Source: Phycisphaerales bacterium
GTDB lineage: Bacteria > Planctomycetota > Phycisphaerae > Phycisphaerales > UBA1924
DNA: 64,000 bases
Reading direction: 5' to 3'
Assembly (NCBI GenBank): GCA_040221175.1
Contig: JAVJVK010000004.1
Span: 248,001-312,000 of the forward strand
Shown: one piece after another, positions 1 to 6,810 of the stretch
How the letters are laid out: each line of letters starts with the position of its first letter
Numbering within the stretch: the stretch's first letter is position 1
Notes under the pieces: generated by a model
Database searches by the model: none
Seen by the model: the letters and a program-made list of their open reading frames with translations, nothing else
Told to the model about the DNA's origin: nothing
Program-made: the position numbers and the translations under genes

Positions 1-321
1 GCCCTCGCCATTGCGCCACTCGTACTGGAAGCGGACGGCGATGCGATTCTCGCGAAAGCCCCAGAGCGCCTTGGCGAGCCGGTAGTCCAGCTCCCTTGCC
101 CACTTGTTGCTCAGGAAGGACTTGATCTCGTTTCGGCCACGCAGGAACGTGTCTCGGTTGCGCCACTCGCTGTCGGGCGAGTAGGCCATCGCCACGCGTT
201 GGGGGTCACGGCTGTTCCAGGCATCCTCGGCCGCACGCACCTTTGCGGTGGCCGTCTCGAGCGTGAAGGGCGGCACGAGCTTCTTGGAAGTCCCGGCGGC
301 GGGCTGAACGGCGGGGTTCAT
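1..321 (-). CDS. DUF1348 (NTF2-like fold) protein, partial
   Basis: The 107 visible codons start at the ATG whose complement lies at 319-321; the C-terminal part runs off the left edge of the window. The product opens [10 protein letters not shown] and contains [20 protein letters not shown], followed by a [10 protein letters not shown]-like stretch and [12 protein letters not shown], all typical of the DUF1348 branch of the NTF2-like (SnoaL-type) superfamily of small cone-shaped proteins. The biochemical role of DUF1348 is not established. The gene is divergent from a TetR gene, and a palindromic operator sits in its promoter spacer, so it is probably the main target of that regulator. Family assignment is secure; function is unknown. 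Confidence 0.85.
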   Translation of the reverse strand, partial: MNPAVQPAAGTSKKLVPPFTLETATAKVRAAEDAWNSRDPQRVAMAYSPDSEWRNRDTFLRGRNEIKSFLSNKWARELDYRLAKALWGFRENRIAVRFQYEWRNGEG

Positions 322-371
322 GGGGGTCTCCTGTCTTGGCCGCCCACCCCACAAGGGTTGGACGACAGAGA

Positions 372-399
372 ACTATACTGACTGATCAGTATGTATCAA
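372..399 (-). promoter_or_regulatory. Promoter of the DUF1348 gene with embedded TetR operator
   Basis: On the minus strand a -35 box TTGATA (394-399) and a -10 box TATAGT (372-377) are separated by 16 bases, about 50 bases upstream of the DUF1348 start. The spacer is filled by the near-palindrome ATACTGACTGATCAGTAT (375-392), arms ATACTGA/TCAGTAT. A repressor bound here would block RNA polymerase. The boxes are read by eye; binding by the neighbouring TetR protein is inferred from a second copy of the motif at 516-533. Confidence 0.6.
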
Positions 400-515
400 C
401 GTCTGGCCAGCAAGAAAATTCGGCCTGGGCACAGCAAAAAGCGCAAGTATCCCAGAATCAGGAGTTTATAGGGGCTAATTTTTTTGGAAGGAAGCCGTCC
501 AAGATCCAATTATCT

Positions 516-533
516 ATACTGGTTGGTCAGTCT
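516..533 (+). promoter_or_regulatory. Second TetR-type operator, upstream of the TetR gene
   Basis: ATACTGGTTGGTCAGTCT matches the operator at 375-392 in 14 of 18 positions, including ATACTG and TCAGT in the same spacing. It lies 28 bases before the TTG start of the TetR gene and contains a TATACT -10-like hexamer (515-520), consistent with autorepression. Confidence 0.55.
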
Positions 534-560
534 TTATGCCAACCATCGAAGGAGCCACGC

Positions 561-1160
561 TTGCCCCCCAGCCGCCGAGACGAACTCATCGATGCCGCCA
601 TGCGGGTCTTCTACAAGTACGGCTTCCACGCCACAAGCCTGGACGACATCCAGAAAGAGGGCGGCATCAGCCGCATGACCCTCTACAACCACTTCAAGTC
701 CAAGGACGAGCTCATCGTCGCGGCCATGCGTCGACGCGACGAGATCTTCCGCAATCGACTCATGAAGTTCGTCGATGCCAACGCCAAGACGCCTCGCGAG
801 CGCATCCTCGCGGTCTTCGACTTCCACGCCGACTGGTTCGACGGCGACGAGTTCTGCGGCTGCATGTTCATCAACGCCGCCGCCGAGTTCTCCGTCGCCC
901 AGTCCGCGCCGCGTCGATTGGCGGCGGATCACAAGCAGGACATCGTGCAGTATCTGCGAGAGCTGTGCGCCGCGGCCGGCATCGAAGACCCCGGCGAAGT
1001 AGCAGATCAACTCAACATCCTGCTCGAGGGCGCGATCGTCACCGCACGCGTAGTCGGGCAGGTCGCCAACGGAGGCGCCGAGCCGGCAACCGCGGCCCAC
1101 CTAGCCCGGCGCATGGCGGTCGACGTGCTGGACCGCGCGGGCGTGCCGAGCGACGCCTAA
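561..1160 (+). CDS. TetR/AcrR family transcriptional regulator
   Basis: A 199-residue DNA-binding repressor. Residues 5-52 form the TetR helix-turn-helix (RRDELIDAAMRVFYKYGFHA, then SLDDIQKEGGISRMTLYNHF). The C-terminal ligand domain contains FCGCMFINAAAEF, typical of the subgroup with TetR_C-type effector pockets. The TTG at 561 is chosen because GGAG lies at 551-554 with a 6-base gap and the protein then begins right before the HTH; the frame stays open further upstream but has no family similarity there. Two matching operators in the divergent region (375-392 and 516-533) suggest control of itself and of the DUF1348 gene. The stop overlaps the stop of the convergent PfpI gene by 3 bases. 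The ligand is unknown. Confidence 0.88.
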   Translation: MPPSRRDELIDAAMRVFYKYGFHATSLDDIQKEGGISRMTLYNHFKSKDELIVAAMRRRDEIFRNRLMKFVDANAKTPRERILAVFDFHADWFDGDEFCGCMFINAAAEFSVAQSAPRRLAADHKQDIVQYLRELCAAAGIEDPGEVADQLNILLEGAIVTARVVGQVANGGAEPATAAHLARRMAVDVLDRAGVPSDA

Positions 1161-1978
1161 CGATCCGCTTCCTCGGCCGCGATGCGCACGACGGCCTGAG
1201 CCGCACCCCGGGCCGACGCGGGATTCTGCCCCGTCACCATGCGGCCATCGACGACGACGTTCTCTTCGAAGTTGCCCGCCCCGACGAACTCGGCTCCAAG
1301 CTCACGAAGCCGAGTCTCGAGCAGGAAGGGCACCGCGTCAGTTAACTCCACCGCGTCTTCCTCGGCATTGGTAAACCCCGTGACGCGGCGGCCGGCGATC
1401 AGCGGCTGGCCGTCCTTGCCCCGCAGGTTCACCAGGGCGGCCGGGCCGTGGCAGACCGCGGCGAGGACGCCCCCGCTCTCGTACACCCCCTCGGCCGTCT
1501 CGCGTAGGCCCGGGCCGTCTGGAAAGTCCCACATCGTCCCGTGGCCGCCGGCGAAGAAGATCGCCTCGAAGGCGCTGGCCTTCATGCTCGTCAGCCGGGC
1601 CGTGCCTGGCACGACCATGCCGTCCTTGCTCTCGCGCGCGAACTTGTCCAGGAATCGCTGGCTCTCCTCGTCGACGTTCTCCAGGCTCCTGGGGTCGATG
1701 GGCGCCTGGCCACCCTTGGGGCTCGCGAGCACGACGATCCAGCCCGCCTCGTTGAAGACGTGCCAGGGGTGGGCCGCCTCGGACAGATAAAAGCCCGTGG
1801 GCTCGCCGGTGTCGCCCGGCCCCCCACCCAGTTGGTCATGGTTGGTCAGCACCAGCAGCACGGCGGGCCGGGCGTCGCTGGGGGCCAGCTTGCCGCTCTG
1901 GCAGCCTGTGAGCGCCCCGGCACACGCCATGGCTACGAGCAGGGACAGGGCGAGGCGGAACGTCCGGATAGGCAGCAT
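1157..1978 (-). CDS. DJ-1/PfpI family lipoprotein (type 1 glutamine amidotransferase-like)
   Basis: A 273-residue protein of the DJ-1/PfpI superfamily (HchA-like branch). The start at 1978 gives a lipoprotein signal peptide: MLPIRTF, hydrophobic core, then ALTGC lipobox (Cys about residue 26). The nucleophile elbow is AAVCHGPAAL, with FFAGGHGTMWDFPD before it and RRVTGFTNAEEDAVE after it, as in HchA-type proteins that act as glyoxalase/deglycase or chaperone. Export to the periplasmic face is unusual for this family but clearly encoded. It is convergent with the TetR gene. Whether it is an active glyoxalase III cannot be judged from sequence alone. Confidence 0.85.
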   Translation of the reverse strand: MLPIRTFRLALSLLVAMACAGALTGCQSGKLAPSDARPAVLLVLTNHDQLGGGPGDTGEPTGFYLSEAAHPWHVFNEAGWIVVLASPKGGQAPIDPRSLENVDEESQRFLDKFARESKDGMVVPGTARLTSMKASAFEAIFFAGGHGTMWDFPDGPGLRETAEGVYESGGVLAAVCHGPAALVNLRGKDGQPLIAGRRVTGFTNAEEDAVELTDAVPFLLETRLRELGAEFVGAGNFEENVVVDGRMVTGQNPASARGAAQAVVRIAAEEADR

Positions 1979-2078
1979 CGGGGGCCTCCAAGGGCAACGA
2001 TGAAAAACGCCGCGGCGGGCCCCCAACAATACCGCCGGGCGTGTTGCCGGCCGGGGCCCACCGGCGGAGGGTATGGCC

Positions 2079-2303
2079 ATGGAATCGATTCTCCACGAGA
2101 TCGTCAAGGACGGCGGGGTGTTCTGGATCGTCGGCGGGCTGATCGCGATCATCGCCATCGTGTTCGGCATCATCGGCGGGACGATCAAGGCCGTCGCCCG
2201 TGAGCGGACCCGCCGCGAGATCGCCGCCTACATCGCCGAGGGCTCGATGACCCCCGAGCAGGGCGCCAAGCTGATGAAGGCCGCGCCCAAGGACGAGTGC
2301 TGA
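2079..2303 (+). CDS. Small single-span membrane protein
   Basis: A 74-residue protein with one strong transmembrane helix (residues about 15-37, FWIVGGLIAIIAIVFGIIGG) and a basic, helical cytoplasmic tail (RERTRREIAAYIAEGSMTPE, then QGAKLMKA). The second ATG (2079) is preferred because GGAGG at 2066-2070 is 8 bases away, whereas it is only 2 bases from the ATG at 2073. The shape, a helix followed by a short domain with 'SMTPEQ', recalls PspB/SHOCT-type small membrane proteins, but the match is too weak to name a family. It ends one base from the stop of the convergent FG-GAP gene. Confidence 0.65.
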   Translation: MESILHEIVKDGGVFWIVGGLIAIIAIVFGIIGGTIKAVARERTRREIAAYIAEGSMTPEQGAKLMKAAPKDEC

Positions 2304-2304
2304 C

Positions 2305-3705
2305 TCAGCCGCACCCCGCCTGAAACGCGTCCTGGAACGCCAGGAAGTCGAAGATCGTCAGCTCGCCGTCGCCGTCGAAGTCGGCTTGGGGGTTGCCGTC
2401 CTGGAAGAGGTTGAGGTAGGTCAGGAAGTCGTAGATGGTGAGCGAGCCGTCGAGGTCGAGGTCGGGGGGGCAGATCTCGCACGAGAGGTCGAACGCGTGG
2501 GCGGCGCCGCGCTTGTCTCCATCGATCATCGTGTACGACGCGCCGACCACGACATCGTTGCCACGCATCGCCACGGCGCCGCCGTACTCGAGCACCCACT
2601 CGGGCGTGCTGGGCGGCAGTTCGGCAACCTGCGCCCACAGCCCGCCCGCGCCGCGTGCGAACACGTAGGCCGAGCCGGTCGGCCCCGCCGCCGTGTCGCC
2701 TTGCATCGACGTCACGACGAGGCGATCACCGTCGAGGGCCATGGCCCTGCCGAAACGGTCGCGCTCGTTCGAACCTTCCGCCGTGAACTCCTGAACGAGC
2801 TCCCAGCGTCCTTCGATCAGGCGATAGGCGTAGGCCGCGCCCTGGGCTGTTTCCGGGCGATCCGAGAGCATCCCGCCCAGCACCAGCGTGTCGCCCTCGA
2901 TAGTGACCGCGGTTCCCAGCCTTGGCCCCTCCAGCACGTCGGGCGCGATGAGCTTCTGCTCGAAGGCCAGCGTGCCGTCGGGCTGGCGGCGGAAGACGTA
3001 GGCCGCGCCGCCGTTGGTCACTGTGGAACTTTCCAACTGCGCCCCGATGACCACACGCTGGTCGTCGATGGCGAGGGTGTAGCCGAAGCCTGCGTCCTCA
3101 CCGACGGCATCGATCGACTCGAGAATCTCAATCTGATTCCATCTCTCGCTATCAAAGTGATAGACGATGGCGCCGTTGCCGCCGGTTGGCCCTACTCCGC
3201 CTTGGATCACAGCGATGTCACCGTGAAGCACCGCGCTATAGCCAAAGTCAAATCGAGATGGATTGAACACCTGCTGCCGCTCGACCCATTGCTCGCCGTC
3301 GTGCTGGAAGAAGTAGGCCGCGCCGTGCCCGCCCATGCCGGTTCCATCGCCCGCCGCGGTGGCCACCATCCAGTCCTCATGCACGGCCACCGCCGCGCCG
3401 TAGGCGAACCGCGGCCCCAGGTCGGCCGGCTCGACGCGCTGGGCCAGCACCCAGCGCCCGTCGGCGTCCTTCTCGTAGGCGTACACCATGCCGTTCGAGC
3501 AGGTGGGGTCGATCGTGCAATACCGGCTGTCGTGCCAGTCGCCGATGAGCAGGTGCCTGTCGGTCATGGCCACGGCCCTGCCGAAGCTGCTCGCGCTCGC
3601 GTCGGGCGTCAGATACTGCGGCTCGCACGAGGTCTGGACGGGGGCGGCACTCGACAGCCCATAGATGCAGCAACCCGCGATCAGCCATAACGAGTTCGTG
3701 TTCAT
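2305..3705 (-). CDS. Exported FG-GAP beta-propeller protein with GC-type dockerin
   Basis: A 466-residue secreted protein. Signal peptide at residues 1-20 (MNTNSLWLIAGCCIYGLSSA). Residues 30-405 hold repeated blades of the form FGRAVAMTDRHLLIG / AYVFRR, an integrin-alpha/FG-GAP-like propeller. Residues 412-466 form the Phycisphaerae-type dockerin: Cys pair, then PPDLDLDGSLTIYDFL and ADFDGDGELTIFDFL, ending AGCG. Each half carries a D-x-D-G-D/S calcium loop. In cellulosomal systems dockerins bind cohesins; the partner here is unknown. The paralogue at 4684-5985 lies on the other side of smpB and shares this architecture. Likely cell-surface or extracellular. Confidence 0.85.
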   Translation of the reverse strand: MNTNSLWLIAGCCIYGLSSAAPVQTSCEPQYLTPDASASSFGRAVAMTDRHLLIGDWHDSRYCTIDPTCSNGMVYAYEKDADGRWVLAQRVEPADLGPRFAYGAAVAVHEDWMVATAAGDGTGMGGHGAAYFFQHDGEQWVERQQVFNPSRFDFGYSAVLHGDIAVIQGGVGPTGGNGAIVYHFDSERWNQIEILESIDAVGEDAGFGYTLAIDDQRVVIGAQLESSTVTNGGAAYVFRRQPDGTLAFEQKLIAPDVLEGPRLGTAVTIEGDTLVLGGMLSDRPETAQGAAYAYRLIEGRWELVQEFTAEGSNERDRFGRAMALDGDRLVVTSMQGDTAAGPTGSAYVFARGAGGLWAQVAELPPSTPEWVLEYGGAVAMRGNDVVVGASYTMIDGDKRGAAHAFDLSCEICPPDLDLDGSLTIYDFLTYLNLFQDGNPQADFDGDGELTIFDFLAFQDAFQAGCG

Positions 3706-3787
3706 GTCGTCATTGTGACCGAACCCCGACCGCGATGCAACCCCATGTCACTCCAAACACCCAACACCCCCTCCCCTACCATCCCCC

Positions 3788-4288
3788 ATGGCCAAGAAGC
3801 CCCGCAAGCCAAAGCCCGTCATGATCGAGAACCGCAAGGCGCGGCACGAGTATGACATCCTCGACACGCTCGAGGTCGGCATTCGCCTGACCGGCAGCGA
3901 GGTCAAGAGCGTCCGCGACGGCAAGGTCTCTCTGGGCGAGGGCTACGTGCGGGCCCAGCTCACGCCGCTGGCACTCGAGCTGCACTCGGTGAACATCGCC
4001 GAGTATCCGCCCGCCCAGGGGCACCAGCACATCCCCACCCGAGTGCGCACGTTGCTGGCCCACAAGCGCGAGATCAGCAAGCTTGCCAAGGCCAGCGACG
4101 AGAAGGGCATCACCCTCATCCCGCTGCGGCTCTACTTCCAGGGCCCCTACGCCAAGCTCGAGATCGCCCTGGCCCGGGGCCGCGGCAAGGTCGACAAGCG
4201 GCACGCCATCGCCGACCGCGAGATGAAGCGCGAGCTGGACCGCTCGATGAAGAGCCGGCTCAAGGGCGGCGCCGGGGTGGTCGGGTAG
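3788..4288 (+). CDS. smpB: SsrA-binding protein SmpB
   Basis: A 166-residue protein that binds the tRNA-like domain of tmRNA and brings it to stalled ribosomes for trans-translation. Diagnostic stretches are visible: NRKARHEYDILDTLEVGIRL, TGSEVKSVRDGKVSLGEGY, LTLIPLRLYF-like ITLIPLRLYFQG, and the basic C-terminal tail ALARGRGKVDKRHAI ... REMKREL. Length is normal. The ATG at 3788 has no Shine-Dalgarno sequence (upstream is C-rich), so initiation may be SD-independent. No tmRNA gene is seen in this window. The gene sits between two FG-GAP/dockerin paralogues with which it has no obvious functional link. Confidence 0.97.
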   Translation: MAKKPRKPKPVMIENRKARHEYDILDTLEVGIRLTGSEVKSVRDGKVSLGEGYVRAQLTPLALELHSVNIAEYPPAQGHQHIPTRVRTLLAHKREISKLAKASDEKGITLIPLRLYFQGPYAKLEIALARGRGKVDKRHAIADREMKRELDRSMKSRLKGGAGVVG

Positions 4289-4289
4289 C

Positions 4290-4318
4290 GAGGCACGAAG
4301 GCACGCAGGCACAAGGGG
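4290..4318 (+). repeat. Solo GAGGCAC-type repeat arm
   Basis: GAGGCACGAAGGCACGCAGG and the following CACAAGGGG resemble one arm of the inverted repeat at 6082-6152 (three AGGCAC units). It begins two bases after the smpB stop. No complementary arm is seen nearby. Confidence 0.55.
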
Positions 4319-4404
4319 CGGGGAGGCCCAGGCCCGAGAACGCCGCGACCACGACCCCGCCAGGCCCGAAGCCGGCCACGCGAAGTGCGACATTCCTTGC
4401 ACGG

Positions 4405-4572
4405 GGAGCGGTTCCGGGCGTGCACGGAGCGACGCCGAGCGTACACGGCACGGCTCCGGGCGTACACGGAGCGACTCCGGGCGTACACGGAGTGGCTCCG
4501 GGCGTACACGCAGCGACTCCGGGCGTACACGGAACGGCTCCGAGCGTACACGGAGCGGCTCCGAGCACGCTC
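4405..4572. repeat. 21-bp tandem array, 8 units
   Basis: Eight head-to-tail units begin at 4405, 4426, 4447, 4468, 4489, 4510, 4531 and 4552. Consensus is GGAGCGRCTCCGGGCGTACA plus a final C; the last unit degenerates after position 15. Each unit contains the inverted repeat GGAGC-G-RCTCC followed by GTAC. The array ends 111 bases before the start codon of an FG-GAP/dockerin gene. A second array with the same period lies upstream of another FG-GAP/dockerin gene (49808-49954). No unique spacers are present, so it is not a CRISPR. Confidence 0.85.
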
Positions 4573-4683
4573 GGAACTCTTCTTGGGGTCGCCAGGGCGG
4601 TTTCTCTATCGGACGCATGGTTTGTTCGGGGGCTGCCGAACATCGGGCTGCAACCGGGCGCGCTGGCCGGCGGAAGAATGGGC

Positions 4684-5985
4684 ATGCGAGGAATTGCCCA
4701 TTGCGTGTGCGCCCTGGCGGTGGTCGTGGGTGGTCCGGGAAGCGCGCTCGCCGACGAACCCTGCCAGCTCCAGCGGCTGCTGGCTCCCGGGCCGTACGCA
4801 TCGACATCGTTCGGTAACGCCGTCGCTCGAAGTGGGGAGTACTGGTTCGTCGCCGACTACCGCGCAGAGGTCCTCTGCACCGGCTTTGGGTGCGGGGCCG
4901 GGGCGGTCTACGTGTACCAGATGATCGACGGGCAACTCGAGCATGTCCAAACACTCACGTCCCCATTCCCGCAGTCGCCGGACAACTACGGCATTTCGAT
5001 CGATGCGGACGATGTTCATCTGGTTGTTGGGGCACCGTTCAGCGGACTTCCAGGGCGCAGCGACCGACCTGGTGCCGTGTTCGTATACCGTCTTTCAGAT
5101 GGGTCATGGGCGGAGAGCGCACGAATAGAGCCACCCGCGGAAGCCCTCGAATTCGGCACGGAGGTGGCCGTTGATAATGGCCAATTGCTCGTATCAGAAA
5201 ACTACAACGACCGCCTAGGCCGTCTACCCCGCGTGCTGGCTTATGAAGCGCGGGGTTCGAATTGGGAACTACGCGACATTGTTTCCCGTCCCGACGACGT
5301 TTCAGAGAACTCGTGGTTTGGGATTGCACTCTCGCTCAGCAACGAACGGCTGGTCGTCGGAGCTCCTTTCGACAGGGCCGAGCGAACCAATGGCGGTTCC
5401 GTGCACGTGTACAGGCGTTCGGTCGACGGCACATACGAGTTGGAGCAGAGCCTTCGCGTGGACGCCGCCGAGCGGATCGGCCGCAGCATTTCAATCAGCG
5501 GCTCGCGTCTGCTGGCCGGGGCGCCGCTCGCCACTCGCGATTTCGAGTTCCAGGGCGTGGTTTACGAGTACGAGTTCGATGGCTCGCAATGGGTGCAGTC
5601 AGCGGAGATCCGCAGCAACGAGCCCGATCAGCAGGATACGTTTGGTACGACAGTCACGCTCGAAGGCAACCAACTCTTTGTCACGGCGGAGGGCGACAGC
5701 GTGGGCTCGGTCCAGGCGTTCGGGCGATCAGCCGATGGCGACTGGCAGCAGCAATCCCGCATCGTGCCCGACACCACGACGCTCGCTTTGCGCTTCGGGT
5801 GGAGCATGGCGACCGATGGCCGATTCCTGCTCGTGGGCGCCCCCGAAGAGAGCGACGTCTTCTCCAGCGACGACTACGGCGCCGCCTACTTCTTCGACCT
5901 CGCCTGCACCGACTGCCAGCCCGACCTCGACCTCGATGGCTCTCTCACCATCTACGACTTCCTTACCTTCCTGAACCTCTTTTAA
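4684..5985 (+). CDS. Exported FG-GAP beta-propeller protein, dockerin cut by a nonsense codon
   Basis: A 433-residue secreted protein, paralogous to the product of 2305-3705. The ATG at 4684 is preferred to 4678 because GGAAG (4672-4676) is then 7 bases away. Signal peptide is MRGIAHCVCALAVVVGGPGS up to ALADEP. Propeller blades repeat the pattern FGNAVARSGEYWFVAD / GAVYVYQ. The first dockerin half (CQPDLDLDGSLTIYDFL) is intact, but after FLNLF the codon TAA (5983-5985) replaces the CAG seen in the paralogue. The same frame then continues cleanly for 30 sense codons encoding the second dockerin half, ending at TGA 6076-6078. Either a recent nonsense mutation or stop-codon readthrough. Confidence 0.82.
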   Translation: MRGIAHCVCALAVVVGGPGSALADEPCQLQRLLAPGPYASTSFGNAVARSGEYWFVADYRAEVLCTGFGCGAGAVYVYQMIDGQLEHVQTLTSPFPQSPDNYGISIDADDVHLVVGAPFSGLPGRSDRPGAVFVYRLSDGSWAESARIEPPAEALEFGTEVAVDNGQLLVSENYNDRLGRLPRVLAYEARGSNWELRDIVSRPDDVSENSWFGIALSLSNERLVVGAPFDRAERTNGGSVHVYRRSVDGTYELEQSLRVDAAERIGRSISISGSRLLAGAPLATRDFEFQGVVYEYEFDGSQWVQSAEIRSNEPDQQDTFGTTVTLEGNQLFVTAEGDSVGSVQAFGRSADGDWQQQSRIVPDTTTLALRFGWSMATDGRFLLVGAPEESDVFSSDDYGAAYFFDLACTDCQPDLDLDGSLTIYDFLTFLNLF

Positions 5986-6078
5986 GACGGCGACGCGCTT
6001 GCCGACTTCGACGGCGACGGCGAGCTGACGCTCTTCGACTTCCTGGCGTACCAGACAGCGTTCGACGCAGGGTGTTGA
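5986..6078 (+). pseudogene. Stranded second half of the GC-type dockerin
   Basis: In frame with the preceding gene and directly after its TAA. It encodes DGDALADFDGDGELTLFDFL, then AYQTAFDAGC and TGA. This is the second calcium-loop half plus the conserved terminal Cys. A single C-to-T change (CAA to TAA) explains the split; there is no start codon or ribosome binding site for separate translation. Confidence 0.8.
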
Positions 6079-6081
6079 AGA

Positions 6082-6152
6082 GAGGCACCGAGGCACTGAG
6101 GCACAAAGGAATCAGAGATCCGCCCCTTCGTGCCTGCGTGCCTCGGTGCCTT
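6082..6152. repeat. GAGGCAC-type long inverted repeat
   Basis: Left arm 6082-6109 and right arm 6125-6152 are 28 bases each and pair at 24 of 28 positions, with a 15-base loop. Each arm is itself built from three GAGGCAC units at 8-bp steps. It sits between the convergent FG-GAP gene and the receiver-HTH gene and could end transcription from both sides. A left-arm-like copy without partner lies at 4290-4318. Confidence 0.7.
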
Positions 6153-6163
6153 CGTGCCTTCCC

Positions 6164-6793
6164 CTAAAACTCCGCCCCCGCCAGCCACTCGCTCGGCAGC
6201 GCGCCCAGCGCCTGGGCGATCATCAGCAGGCTCTCCAGGCTCGGCAGGTGCGCGCCGCGCTCGATGCTGCTGAGCTGGCTGACGCTGACGCCCGACGCCT
6301 CGCTCAGGTCCTTAAGCGTCCAGTCTTTCGCCGAGCGCGCGAGGCGTATCTGCCGGCCGAGCGCGGCGCGGAGCTTGTCCTGGGGCCGCACGCCCAGCGC
6401 GTACTCGCTGGCCGCCTGGGCGAGCACGCGGGTCAGCTCGGCGGGCTCGAAGGGCTTGGTGACGTAGTCGAAGACCTGCTTCTTGAAGGTCTGCCGCATC
6501 GAGTCCATGGTCGGGTGGCCGGTGATGACGATGACGCAGAGCTTCTCCCAGCGCTCCCGCAGCTCGGCCAGCACGTCCTCGCCGCGGTCCTTGCCCATGT
6601 TGATGTCCAGGAGCACGACCTCGGGGAGCCGGGCCTCGCACGCGTCGTAGAGCGCCGCGGGCGTGGCGACCGTGCGCACCTCGTGGCCCGCGTCGGCCAG
6701 CAGGCCCTCGAGGTACTCGCGAAAGTCCGCGTCGTCGTCGAGCGCGACGATGCTGAGGCTGGGAGCTGGGTCGTTCGTGTCGGGGCCGGCCAT
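6164..6793 (-). CDS. Response regulator: receiver domain fused to XRE-type HTH
   Basis: A 209-residue protein. Residues 13-130 are a receiver: acidic cluster DDD at 19-21, phospho-acceptor Asp63 in VVLLDINMG, Thr91 in VIVITGHPT, and Lys113 in DYVTKPFEP. Residues 140-205 are a Cro/C1-type helix-turn-helix (LGRQIRLARSAKDWTLKDLS, then SGVSVSQLSSIERGAHLPS). Receivers are normally joined to OmpR, LuxR or Fis DNA-binding domains; the XRE fusion is uncommon. No histidine kinase is encoded nearby, so it is an orphan regulator. It starts 18 bases downstream of the end of the hydrolase gene and may be co-transcribed with it. Confidence 0.9.
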   Translation of the reverse strand: MAGPDTNDPAPSLSIVALDDDADFREYLEGLLADAGHEVRTVATPAALYDACEARLPEVVLLDINMGKDRGEDVLAELRERWEKLCVIVITGHPTMDSMRQTFKKQVFDYVTKPFEPAELTRVLAQAASEYALGVRPQDKLRAALGRQIRLARSAKDWTLKDLSEASGVSVSQLSSIERGAHLPSLESLLMIAQALGALPSEWLAGAEF

Positions 6794-6810
6794 GGGCGGA
6801 GGATAGGGCT

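Larger units (their letters stand above)
4289..4683. other. Gene-free stretch between smpB and the FG-GAP gene
   Basis: The 395 bases hold a half copy of a GAGGCAC-type repeat (4290-4318), a GC-rich spacer, and a 21-bp tandem array (4405-4572). Reading frames stay open through the array on both strands only because the period is a multiple of three; no frame here has a credible start signal or known domain. Confidence 0.7.

Noticed and set aside
4405-4572. CRISPR array
   Set aside because: Units are contiguous with no unique spacers and no cas gene is present.
4420-4683. In-frame N-terminal extension of the FG-GAP gene made of VHGATPG-like heptads
   Set aside because: It is the 21-bp array read as protein. 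A signal peptide with a ribosome site begins at 4684, and all frames through the array are open because the period is divisible by three.
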